DNA of 64,000 bases from Adhaeribacter terrigena (GTDB lineage Bacteria; Bacteroidota; Bacteroidia; Cytophagales; Hymenobacteraceae): positions 868,001 to 932,000 of the forward strand of contig NZ_JAEHFX010000001.1 of NCBI RefSeq assembly GCF_016623615.1, read 5' to 3'. Of this stretch, positions 26,465 to 34,796 are shown piece after piece (the stretch's first letter is position 1; every line of letters starts with the position of its first letter). The notes below the pieces were generated by a model, which saw only the letters and a list, made by a program, of their open reading frames with translations, searched no databases and was not told the origin of the DNA. The position numbers were made by a program, and so were the translations under genes.

Positions 26465-28663
26465 TTAATTCACCGCCGGAGCAGTATTCAGCAGGAAATC
26501 GTCGAAATACTGCGTTACTTTATTCATTAAATGCACGCGGTCTTTGCCCAGCACGTTGTGCGGGTGGCCCGGGTACATAAAATAATCGATCTGCTTGCCG
26601 GCATCTACCGCTTTCTTGGTGTACGTCATGCTGTGCTGCCAAACTACCACGTCATCGATCGTACCATGAATCATCAGTAAGCGGCCTTTCAGGTTTGGGA
26701 TGTATTGGTAAAGCGTATTGGCTTTATAGCCTTCCGGGTTTTCCTGCGGCGTATCCATGTAGCGTTCGGTGTACATTACTTCGTACAAATTCCAGTCGAT
26801 AACCGGACCGCCGGCCACGCCTACTTTAAACGCATCCGGGGTGCGGGTCATTAAAGAAGTTGTCATGAAACCGCCGTAGCTCCAGCCGTGAATACCTACG
26901 CGGTTCGCATCTACAAATGGCTGACTTTTCAGATGGTTGGTGCCGGCAATTACGTCCTGCATTTCCAGGGTACCCAGCTGACGATGAACCGCCGATTCAA
27001 ATGCAAAACCTCTGCCCGCGGAGCCGCGCGTATCTACCGTAAAAACCACGTAGCCTTTTTGCGCCATCAGTTGCATCCACAAATTCGAGCCGCCCAGCCA
27101 GCTTTCAGTAATTAACTGCGCATGCGGACCGCCGTAAATGTAAACCACCGCCGGATATTTTTTATTCTTGTCGAAGTTCGGCGGCGTGATCATGCGGCAA
27201 TACAGATCCGTTCCGTCTTCAGCTTTGATCGGGAATAATTTGGTTTCGCCTAAGGCAAATTCTTTCAGCGGATTTGGAGCTACCAGCAACGTATTCGCTA
27301 CTTTGGCATCGGTACCAATTACGCGAACCGTGCGGGGCACCATCGTGCTGCTGTAGTTGTCGATGATGAAATTTCCGTTCGGGCTTAAAACAGCGTTATG
27401 CGTGCCGGAACCCTGCGAAATACGTTCAATGGCGCCGGAGTTTACATTGGCTGCATACACGTGACGCTCCAGCGGACTTTCGGCGGTGCTGCGGTAAATT
27501 ACGCGGCCGCCTTTATCGAAGCCCAGCACATCGGTTACCATCCAGTTGCCTTTGGTTACCTGACGAATTAACTGGCCGTTCGTATCGTAGAGGTACAAGT
27601 GATTAAAACCATCGCGCTCGCTTAACCACAGGAATTTTCCGGCATCTTTGGGCAGGAAGTACAGGCCGTTTTCCGGCTCCACATATTTCTCGTTTTTCTC
27701 TTCGAACAGGGTTTTTACAAAATTACCGGAAGCAGCATCGTACTGATTCAGTTTCATGTGGTTTTGCTCCCGGTTCACTACCGCAATGTAGATCGATTTT
27801 TCGTCCGGGCTCCAGGTAACGTTGGTCAGGTATTGTTCCAATGGTTCGCCGGTTTTCAGGAAAACTGTCTGCTTGGAATTCAGGTTGTAAACGCCAATGG
27901 TTGCGTGGTGGCTTTTGCCGCCAGCCATCGGGTATTTGATATTGCGCACGGTAGCCGGCATGTTGTTGATCTCCAGGATCGGGTAATCGGTTACCATGGT
28001 TTGGTCCATGCGGGCAAAAGCCAGGGAGTTTCCGCTCGGCGACCAGAACGTACCTTTGGTAATGCCGAATTCGGAACGGTGGTAGGTTTGCCCGTTTACA
28101 ATATTCAGCATCGTTTCCTGCGTAACCGCTACATCCGGCGCGCCTTTCTGCGAAATATACAGGTTATTGGCTTTGGTATAGGCTATTTTTTGCTTCGTCG
28201 GGTCCAGTTCGCCGTTTTCGGCTTCATCGGCAATGCTGGTAACCAGGCTGGCTGCCTTTTTCTTTACATCGAAATTATACAGCTTGCCTTTAACCGTTAC
28301 CACAAAGTTGTTTTTGTCGCGCCACTGGATCTGCGGGAAACCGGCTTGTTTTTCGGCGCCGGCTTTTACCATTGCATCGCTGAAATCGTCAAGTTTCAGG
28401 ATATCGTTTTCTTTCTTTTTACCGGCGGTACCGCGTACCAGTTTGTCTTTTTTGTCGTCGGCTTTCAGGTAAGCGTAATCGTCGGTATTCGGGATCCAGC
28501 CCAGTTGTTTCAGGTTGGCCGGCACCAATGCCCGGTTCAGATGGGCGTCTTCCATGGTGAGCATTTTGTTCTGCGCGGCCAGCGGCTGCACATACAACCA
28601 GGTGCTCAGTACCAGCAATAACGCCGTTAAACGACGTTTTTTTAACGAATAAAGCATTTTCAA
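26465..28663 (-). CDS. S9-family (dipeptidyl-peptidase IV-like) serine peptidase
   Basis: A 732-residue secreted peptidase. A signal peptide (about residues 8-30) is followed by a beta-propeller domain (about 35-470, seen as SPDEKSIYIAVV- and WLSERDGFNHLYLYD-type blades). The alpha/beta hydrolase domain follows: nucleophile GWSYGGF (about 600), Asp in HGTIDDVV (about 675) and His in MYPGHPHNV (about 707). Such enzymes release dipeptides, often Xaa-Pro, from extracellular peptides. The double-Glu motif typical of true DPP4 is not certain, so prolyl oligopeptidase-like activity is also possible. Confidence 0.92.
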   Translation of the reverse strand: MKMLYSLKKRRLTALLLVLSTWLYVQPLAAQNKMLTMEDAHLNRALVPANLKQLGWIPNTDDYAYLKADDKKDKLVRGTAGKKKENDILKLDDFSDAMVKAGAEKQAGFPQIQWRDKNNFVVTVKGKLYNFDVKKKAASLVTSIADEAENGELDPTKQKIAYTKANNLYISQKGAPDVAVTQETMLNIVNGQTYHRSEFGITKGTFWSPSGNSLAFARMDQTMVTDYPILEINNMPATVRNIKYPMAGGKSHHATIGVYNLNSKQTVFLKTGEPLEQYLTNVTWSPDEKSIYIAVVNREQNHMKLNQYDAASGNFVKTLFEEKNEKYVEPENGLYFLPKDAGKFLWLSERDGFNHLYLYDTNGQLIRQVTKGNWMVTDVLGFDKGGRVIYRSTAESPLERHVYAANVNSGAIERISQGSGTHNAVLSPNGNFIIDNYSSTMVPRTVRVIGTDAKVANTLLVAPNPLKEFALGETKLFPIKAEDGTDLYCRMITPPNFDKNKKYPAVVYIYGGPHAQLITESWLGGSNLWMQLMAQKGYVVFTVDTRGSAGRGFAFESAVHRQLGTLEMQDVIAGTNHLKSQPFVDANRVGIHGWSYGGFMTTSLMTRTPDAFKVGVAGGPVIDWNLYEVMYTERYMDTPQENPEGYKANTLYQYIPNLKGRLLMIHGTIDDVVVWQHSMTYTKKAVDAGKQIDYFMYPGHPHNVLGKDRVHLMNKVTQYFDDFLLNTAPAVN

Positions 28664-28853
28664 AGAGTTTTAATTTAAAAACGGTAGGGTTTGGAGCCAA
28701 AAAAGTCGGCCGCCGCCCATTGGGTAAAGATACGAAGTTTTGAATTAAGGATTTAGTGTTCGGGATGTGCGGATTCGGGCGAAGTTTTGGATTAAATTTG
28801 TTAATTGCATTAGAGTTTAACGAAGATTTTGCTAATTATTAGAAATTATTGTG

Positions 28854-29462
28854 ATGGTACTTATAATCTTTAATATATTCTCGATCATTTTGTCATTAAG
28901 GGTTGAAGATAATGGAGGGAAGCCAATTGAAACTATTGTTAAAGATGTAAATCAAGATGGTATTATTGACACAATTTATCTGAAAGATAAACCAGAAGAT
29001 CCTGGGCTTTTTACAACTATAGAAATTAAGATTACAGGTAGGGGAGTTTACAGGTTTAAAGCTCGAGATGCATGGGATAAAGTTGATGGGAGCTTTTTGC
29101 TAAATCATAAAAATCAGATTAACTCGCCAAATGCTTTTTTAACCCAAAACTCCAAAGATGTATTTATTCTATTATTTGGATTTACTTATGGCTCAAGTAG
29201 AGATGAATTTTCTATAATTAAAGTTAGCGGTGATAAAGCAACGATGATTCTCGATAGAGATTTAGAAAAGATTGTAGCATTTAAAGATATTAATAATGAT
29301 GGAAGAATGGAATTGGTTTGCTACAACGAAGTCGATAGAATTGAAAGTTTTGATAAACAATTAAAAGCGAAAGGCGGGTTTTATGTTTTTACAATAGGTG
29401 AATCTGCAACTTTTAATCCGCATCTTTCAGATTCCTATAATTTGAAAAATAAACGTAAGTAA
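28854..29462 (+). CDS. AT-rich hypothetical protein with calcium-loop-like repeats
   Basis: 202 residues from the ATG at 28854 (a GTG codon precedes it). A short hydrophobic N-terminus (VLIIFNIFSIILSL) may be a signal segment. Two DxNxDGxxD-type loops are visible, DVNQDGIIDTIYL near residue 28 and DINNDGRMELVCY near 144. These resemble VCBS/FG-GAP calcium-binding repeats. It is much more AT-rich than its neighbours, like the WG-repeat gene. Probably secreted; function unknown. Confidence 0.6.
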   Translation: MVLIIFNIFSIILSLRVEDNGGKPIETIVKDVNQDGIIDTIYLKDKPEDPGLFTTIEIKITGRGVYRFKARDAWDKVDGSFLLNHKNQINSPNAFLTQNSKDVFILLFGFTYGSSRDEFSIIKVSGDKATMILDRDLEKIVAFKDINNDGRMELVCYNEVDRIESFDKQLKAKGGFYVFTIGESATFNPHLSDSYNLKNKRK

Positions 29463-29598
29463 GAGCAATTTCTGATAAAATTCCTTAAAATAAACCGCTC
29501 CCAAAAGGAATTCTCACCCGCTTGGGTTTGTTCTAAAAAGCCGGCCAGGGTGGCGTGGTGGCGGACGATTTGCCTTGTAAAAGTCCGTAGTTTTTTCG

Positions 29599-29606
29599 TA
29601 ATTTTG
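29599..29606 (+). promoter_or_regulatory. -7 box immediately before clpS (possible leaderless start)
   Basis: TAATTTTG fits TAnnTTTG, with only four bases between it and the clpS ATG. Transcription would begin at or next to the A of ATG. The -33 box is poor. Confidence 0.45.
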
Positions 29607-29610
29607 TAAG

Positions 29611-29892
29611 ATGAACACAGCTACCGAAATCCAATACGAAGACGATGTTTTACTCCTCGAAGAAACTACCGATGTGCGTAACCTCGTGGTTTACAACGAC
29701 GACGTAAATACCTTCGATCACGTGATCGAAACCCTGATTGATGTATGCAATCATACTTCCGAGCAGGCCGAGCAGTGCACGCTACTCATTCATTACAAAG
29801 GTAAATGCGTGGTAAAAATGGGCGAGTTCGAAGCGTTAGCCGGCATGTGCACTGCCATTCACGACCGTGGCATTTCGGCCGATGTTGTTTAA
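29611..29892 (+). CDS. clpS: ClpS-family adaptor of the Clp protease
   Basis: 93 residues. The N-terminal tail is flexible and acidic. The core starts NLVVYNDDVNTFDHVIETLI, the ClpS hallmark, and continues with a Cys/Glu-rich helix (SEQAEQCTLLIHYKGKCVVK). ClpS binds the N-domain of ClpA/ClpC and delivers N-degron substrates. The usual MxxHxxG region is replaced by TLLIHYKGKCVVK, as in the shorter Bacteroidota versions, so N-end recognition could differ. recR follows 15 bases later. Confidence 0.9.
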   Translation: MNTATEIQYEDDVLLLEETTDVRNLVVYNDDVNTFDHVIETLIDVCNHTSEQAEQCTLLIHYKGKCVVKMGEFEALAGMCTAIHDRGISADVV

Positions 29893-29907
29893 TTTTTATT
29901 CTGCTAA

Positions 29908-30516
29908 GTGAATTATCCTTCCAAGTTAATAGAAAATGCGGTTGAAGAGCTGGCCAAACTCCCGGGTATCGGGCGTAAAACGGCTTTGCGACTAGCCTTG
30001 CATTTGCTCAAAACCGAAACTGAACAAACCGTAGGTATGGCCGATGCGCTGCTGAAAATGCGGACCCTGATCACCTATTGCAAAACCTGCCACAACATTT
30101 CCGATTCGGAAACCTGCAGTATTTGCGCCAACCCCGGCCGCGACCACAGCCTCGTGTGCGTGGTTTCGGATATCCGCGACGTGATGGCCATTGAAAATAC
30201 CTCGCAGTTCAAAGGGGTTTATCACGTGCTGGGCGGCGTTATTTCCCCCATCGAAGGCATCGGCCCAAGCGATCTGACCATAAATTCGTTGCTGGAGCGC
30301 ATTCCGAATTCTGAAATCAGAGAAATTATCCTGGCGCTCAGCCCCACCATTGAGGGCGATACGACTTCGTTCTACATTACCCGCAAACTCAAAGATTTCA
30401 ACCTGAAAATTACGAGCATTGCCCGCGGGGTGCCGGTGGGTGGTGAGTTGGAGTATATTGATGAAATTACGCTTGGCCGTAGTATTGTAGAACGTAGCAA
30501 TTACGGGCGGGCTTAA
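29908..30516 (+). CDS. recR: Recombination mediator RecR
   Basis: 202 residues. The helix-hairpin-helix region LAKLPGIGRKTALRLALHLL is followed by the four-cysteine zinc motif CKTCHNISDSETCSIC (about 57-72) and a Toprim domain beginning VCVVSDIRDVMAIENT. The end has ITSIARGVPVGGELEYIDE. RecR works with RecO to load RecA on SSB-coated gaps. The start codon is GTG at 29908. It is coupled closely to clpS. Confidence 0.96.
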   Translation: MNYPSKLIENAVEELAKLPGIGRKTALRLALHLLKTETEQTVGMADALLKMRTLITYCKTCHNISDSETCSICANPGRDHSLVCVVSDIRDVMAIENTSQFKGVYHVLGGVISPIEGIGPSDLTINSLLERIPNSEIREIILALSPTIEGDTTSFYITRKLKDFNLKITSIARGVPVGGELEYIDEITLGRSIVERSNYGRA

Positions 30517-30599
30517 TTGTCTGAATTTGGATTTATCAGATTATTGAATTTTAGGATTTTTGGGTTTTTTCGTTTAAAACCATACCGTTTTTATATCTT

Positions 30600-30636
30600 T
30601 GAAAGCTGCCCCGCAAAGGCAGCTTTTAGTTTTTTA
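30600..30636 (+). terminator. Terminator after recR
   Basis: AAAGCTGCC-ccgcaaa-GGCAGCTTTTAGTTTTTT, flanked on both sides by dispersed motif copies. Confidence 0.75.
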
Positions 30637-30683
30637 GGTGAAATGGATATCGTTTTTTTAGTTTTCGCGCTCTAAATTATTGC

Positions 30684-30781
30684 GTCATCTCGACGTCAGG
30701 AGAGATCTCCGGAGGAAGGTAGTAAAGCCAGAATAAAGGGTAGTACAAACTGGTTGTGATCTCTCCTGACGTCGAGATGAC
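30684..30781. repeat. 98-bp inverted-repeat element (complete copy)
   Basis: Perfect 24-bp arms (GTCATCTCGACGTCAGGAGAGATC and its complement) enclose 50 bases. Solo arms occur at 9227, 13467, 32887 and 54606, and a degenerate full copy at 56650-56745. Size and structure resemble a MITE or REP-like hairpin; no target duplication is clear. Confidence 0.85.
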
Positions 30782-30894
30782 ATAACGGACTTTTTCTGCT
30801 CAAAACCCTAGCATTTTTCAACTCCTTACAATCCCATTACCAAACCCTCAGAAAAAATCTCCATATTTGCTTCTTTGATTCTCCGAATTCCCGT

Positions 30895-32847
30895 TTGAAA
30901 AAGCTTGCCGTAATAATTGTTAACTACAACGTGTGCTACTTCCTGGAGCAGGCGCTGCTTTCCGTGCGTAAAGCGGTGCAGCATCTGGATGCGGAAGTAT
31001 GGGTTGTCGATAATAATTCGGTAGATGGTTCGGTGGAAATGGTGCGGGAGAAATTCCCGGAGGTGAAGCTGATCGCCAATAAGGTGAATACCGGTTTCAG
31101 TAAAGCCAACAACCAGGCCATCCGGGAAAGCAATGCCGAATATGTGCTGCTGCTTAACCCCGATACGGTGGTGGAGGAAGATACTTTTGTGAAGGTGTGC
31201 CGCTTTATGGACGAACACCCGGAAGCCGGCGGTCTGGGCGTGAAGATGCTCGATGGCAAAGGAGAGTTTTTGCCGGAAAGCAAGCGCGGATTGCCTACGC
31301 CATGGGTGGCTTTTTACAAAATTTTCGGGCTTTCGAAATTATTTCCAAAATCGAAACGCTTTGGGCGTTACCATTTAGGCTACCTCGATAACGATAAAAT
31401 TCACGAAGTTGATGTTTTAAGCGGGGCGTTCATGCTCATGCGAAAAACCACGCTCGATAAAGTCGGTTTGCTGGATGAAGATTATTTTATGTACGGCGAA
31501 GACATCGATCTTTCTTACCGGATCACGCAGGGCGGCTACAAGAACTATTATTTTCCGGAAACGCGCATCATTCATTACAAAGGCGAAAGTACCAAGCGCA
31601 CCAGCGTGAACTACGTGTTCGTGTTTTACCGCGCCATGATCATTTTCGCCAAAAAGCATTTCAGCAGCGGCAACGCGGGTGTTTTTTCGTTCCTGATAAA
31701 CCTGGCCATTTATTTGCGTGCCGGGGCGGCCATTGCTATGCGTTTTTTCAAGGCAGCGCTACCGGTTTTGCTCGATGCGGTGATCATATTTGTGGGCATG
31801 TTTTTCCTGAAAAATTACTGGGAAAATAACCACAAATGGGTGCCTACGGATTATCCGCCGCAATTTATGCTGGTGGCCGTGCCGGCTTATATATTTATCT
31901 GGCTGCTTTCGGCGTTTTTCAGCGGCGCCTACGATAAACCTTTTCGGGCCTCTAAAGCTGTAAGGGGCATTTTTATCGGTACTATTTTAATCGCCGCTAT
32001 TTCCAATTTCTTCGATGCCTACCGGTTTTCCAAAGCCTTAATTGTATTGGGCGGCGTTTGGGCGGTTACTGCCTTTGCCGGACGAAGATTGCTGATGCAT
32101 TTTCTGAAATATAAGAATTTCCGGATGGGGGAGGCGCAGCAGAAACGCATTGCCATTGTGGGTTCGGAAGCCGAAAGCCGGCGCGTGATCGGTTTGCTGA
32201 AGGTGGCGCACGTTGACGCTACAATTTTAGGCTTTATTTCCGATGATAAAGCGGAACGCAGTGCCGGCGATTTTTTAGGTGATCTGGGCCAGCTAAGCGA
32301 GATCATTCAGATCTATGGCGTAAATGAGCTGATCTTTTGCGGCAAAAGCCTGGGAACGAGCGAAATAATTGGCCTGATGGCGCAGATCCCAAACAAGGAA
32401 ATTGAGTTCAAGATCTTGCCGGAAGCCAGCGAATACATTATCGGCAGCAGCTCCAAAACCAGTCAGGGCGATTATTATACCCTGCAAATTGACCTGAACT
32501 TAGATAAAAAAACGAACCGGCGCACGAAGCGCTTACTGGAGTTTTTCCTGAGTTTCGGTTTTATAGTTTTGAGTCCGGTTTTGCTACCGTTTGTGGAAAA
32601 GAAAGGCGGTTTTCTGCGGAATTGTTTGGTTGTGCTTTTTGGAAATAAGCAGTGGGTTGGGTTAAAACATACTGCCAAAGATGTGCTTCAAACACGGAAG
32701 ATCGTACTTTCGCCGGCGGATCGGTTTAAAGAAAATGCATTGGATGAAGCAACCATTGAACGGCTGGAAGTGCTTTATGCGAAAGAATATACGCCGATGC
32801 TTGATCTGGAGATTATTTTTAAGGCGTTCCGGAAGTTAGGGGACTGA
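30895..32847 (+). CDS. GT2 glycosyltransferase fused to a membrane and degenerate sugar-phosphate-transferase-like region
   Basis: 650 residues. The start is TTG at 30895, placing MKKLAVIIVNYN at the usual family start. Residues 1-280 are a GT2 domain (WVVDNNSVDGSVEM; LLLNPDTVV; EDYFMYGEDIDLSYRI), of rhamnosyltransferase-like type. Four hydrophobic segments follow (about 265-400), then a Rossmann-like domain (KRIAIVGSEAESRRVIGLL, about 418) as in WcaJ/WbaP. The C-terminus has KRLLEFFLSFGFIVLSPVLL, which matches the start of the bacterial sugar transferase domain, and GNKQWVGLK, which resembles its NVLKGDMSLVGPR end. The catalytic middle is missing. Probably makes a surface polysaccharide or lipid-linked glycan. 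Confidence 0.82.
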   Translation: MKKLAVIIVNYNVCYFLEQALLSVRKAVQHLDAEVWVVDNNSVDGSVEMVREKFPEVKLIANKVNTGFSKANNQAIRESNAEYVLLLNPDTVVEEDTFVKVCRFMDEHPEAGGLGVKMLDGKGEFLPESKRGLPTPWVAFYKIFGLSKLFPKSKRFGRYHLGYLDNDKIHEVDVLSGAFMLMRKTTLDKVGLLDEDYFMYGEDIDLSYRITQGGYKNYYFPETRIIHYKGESTKRTSVNYVFVFYRAMIIFAKKHFSSGNAGVFSFLINLAIYLRAGAAIAMRFFKAALPVLLDAVIIFVGMFFLKNYWENNHKWVPTDYPPQFMLVAVPAYIFIWLLSAFFSGAYDKPFRASKAVRGIFIGTILIAAISNFFDAYRFSKALIVLGGVWAVTAFAGRRLLMHFLKYKNFRMGEAQQKRIAIVGSEAESRRVIGLLKVAHVDATILGFISDDKAERSAGDFLGDLGQLSEIIQIYGVNELIFCGKSLGTSEIIGLMAQIPNKEIEFKILPEASEYIIGSSSKTSQGDYYTLQIDLNLDKKTNRRTKRLLEFFLSFGFIVLSPVLLPFVEKKGGFLRNCLVVLFGNKQWVGLKHTAKDVLQTRKIVLSPADRFKENALDEATIERLEVLYAKEYTPMLDLEIIFKAFRKLGD

Positions 32848-32865
32848 TTTTTTGCTTTTTGGGTG

Positions 32866-33500
32866 GAAAGCAGGGCGTTTTTCTTGGTCATCTCGAGGCT
32901 AGGAGAGATCTCTTCGGGTTGGATAATGTAAGCTATTGACTTTTTAGCTTCAAAAGGATAGCGTTTTTCATAGTTTACATACTGCCTTTGAGCAGATAGC
33001 TTTTCTATTTCATAGTTTACTTCTGTGTTCTTTTTGTCCCCAAAAGGGTTCGGGATGTTCCACTTGACACAAAAAGAACCAACGAAAATCATGCGGCGCG
33101 TCCCGAAGCATTTCGGGGCAAAGCGCAAACTTCCCGCAAGCCTGCGGGACAGGCGCTGACCGCTTAAACAACGCTTTGACATTGGCTACCGTGATACTTT
33201 TCCTGCATTTCATAGTAAACTGAACAGTGCCTGGATAGTGAACTTTTCTGCTCTTGCAGGCACCAAAATTTGCTGCCGCAAGCGCAAAATATGCTGGTAG
33301 TTCTTCGCTTTCGTTGATCGTACTCCGCTGCGCGTTCGAGTGCTAGTTTCTAAAGACGGAATTCTGAAAATTCTAAAACTCTTCAAATCCTAATTCAGAC
33401 AAAAAATCAAATAAATCATCGTTCAGAAAATCTTGACAATCCTTTAATTCTGAAAATCCTGATTCAGACTTTATTGTCGTCTGCTTTGGCTGACGGCGCA
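32866..33500. repeat. Composite intergenic element, type B, copy 1
   Basis: The order is: motif (32866), solo arm GTCATCTCGAGGCTAGGAGA (32888), second motif (32951), a core starting ACTTCTGTGTTCTTTTTGTC (about 33018) with GGGATGTTCCACTTG and AAAAAGAACCAACGAAAATC, then GCGTTCGAGTGC (33334) and a tail of AATCCTGATTCAGAC-like units. The core differs from type A but the flanks share the same order. The sister copy is at 38297-38935. Frames inside read alike in both copies only because the DNA is alike. Confidence 0.75.
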
Positions 33501-33572
33501 GTTTTTTCCGTTTTAAAACAGTTTTTAACGAAAATATTGTTTATTTTTGGCTCCCTTAAACCTACTTGAACT

Positions 33573-34787
33573 ATGCAGTTAACAGAAACTGTAAGCGGCG
33601 TTTTGTCCGACCGTATTATTTCCCTTTCCGAATCGCAGACCATTGCCATGGCTAAAAAAGCACGTGAGCTGGTAGCGCAAGGCCGAGATGTAATAAATCT
33701 GAGCTTCGGCGAACCCGATTTTCAAACGCCGCAATATATTAAAGATGCTGCTAAACAGGCTATCGACGATGGTTTTACGTTTTATACGCCCGTGGCCGGT
33801 TACCCGGAACTGCGGCAGGCCATTGCTGATAAACTGAAGCGCGATAATAACCTTGACTACAAACCCGAGAATATTGTGGTTTCTACCGGCGCCAAGCAAG
33901 CCATTGCCAATGCGGTAATGTGCCTGGTGAACCCGGGCGACGAAGTGCTGATCTTTTCGCCGTACTGGGTGAGCTACGAAGAAATTGTAAAGCTGGCCGA
34001 AGGCATTCCGGTGCAGGTGGTTGGCAAGATCGAGCACAATTATAAAGTTACTGCGCAGCAGCTCGAAGATGCAATCACTTCCAATACCAAGGTAGTCATG
34101 TATTCTTCGCCATGTAACCCTACCGGTTCGGTTTTCACCAAAGAAGAGCTCGAAGCTTTTGCCCGCATCCTGGAGAAACATCCGCAGGTGCACGTAATTG
34201 CCGATGAGATTTACGAATACATCAACTTTGGCGGACAGCATTTCAGCATGGCCGGGTTCGATTTTATAAAAGACCGCGTAATTACCATTAACGGATTCTC
34301 CAAAGGCTATGCCATGACCGGATGGCGCGTGGGTTATTTAGCGGCCACCAAAGAAATTGCCGATGCCTGCGATAAGATGCAAAGCCAGATCACTTCCGGA
34401 ACCTGTTCTATTGCCCAGAAAGCGGCCGTTGGGGCGCTGCGGGGCGGCCGGGAATCGGCAGAAATGATGACGGAAGCTTATAAACGCCGCCGTGACCTGG
34501 TGCTGGATCTGATGAAAGAAATTCCGGGCATTAAAACGTACGTGCCGGAAGGCGCTTTTTATATTTTTCCGGATGTAAGCGCGTTTTTCGGAAAGTCCTG
34601 CGAAGGCTACCAGATCAACGATTCAATGGATCTGAGCATGTTTTTACTGAACGATGCGAGCGTGGCCCTGGTAAGCGGCGATGCTTTTGGGGCGCCGCAG
34701 TGCATTCGTTTCTCGTTTGCCGCTTCCGATGAAAAACTGACCGAGGCACTGAGCCGCATTAAAGCCAGCCTCGCTAAATTAGCTTAA
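33573..34787 (+). CDS. Class I pyridoxal-phosphate aminotransferase (aspartate aminotransferase type)
   Basis: 404 residues, fold type I. Key motifs are SSPCNPTGSVF (about 182), DEIYEYINF (about 210, cofactor Asp/Tyr) and the Schiff-base lysine in NGFSKGYAMTGWRVGY (about 243); the substrate-carboxylate Arg is in QCIRFSFA near the end. It probably interconverts aspartate and oxaloacetate, and may act on prephenate as some members do. The next gene starts 10 bases later. Confidence 0.9.
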   Translation: MQLTETVSGVLSDRIISLSESQTIAMAKKARELVAQGRDVINLSFGEPDFQTPQYIKDAAKQAIDDGFTFYTPVAGYPELRQAIADKLKRDNNLDYKPENIVVSTGAKQAIANAVMCLVNPGDEVLIFSPYWVSYEEIVKLAEGIPVQVVGKIEHNYKVTAQQLEDAITSNTKVVMYSSPCNPTGSVFTKEELEAFARILEKHPQVHVIADEIYEYINFGGQHFSMAGFDFIKDRVITINGFSKGYAMTGWRVGYLAATKEIADACDKMQSQITSGTCSIAQKAAVGALRGGRESAEMMTEAYKRRRDLVLDLMKEIPGIKTYVPEGAFYIFPDVSAFFGKSCEGYQINDSMDLSMFLLNDASVALVSGDAFGAPQCIRFSFAASDEKLTEALSRIKASLAKLA

Positions 34788-34796
34788 TTTATTGCT

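Noticed and set aside
27758-28621. Long plus-strand frame opposite the S9 peptidase (287 codons)
   Set aside because: Shadow of a well-supported peptidase gene, with no family motifs.
32775-33182. Reading frame on the minus strand, similar to one at 38356-38580 (IFVGSF, KWNIP and PFGDKKN shared)
   Set aside because: Both lie in the type B repeat and overlap gene ends or tails; similarity follows from DNA-level repeat identity, without a conserved start or stop.
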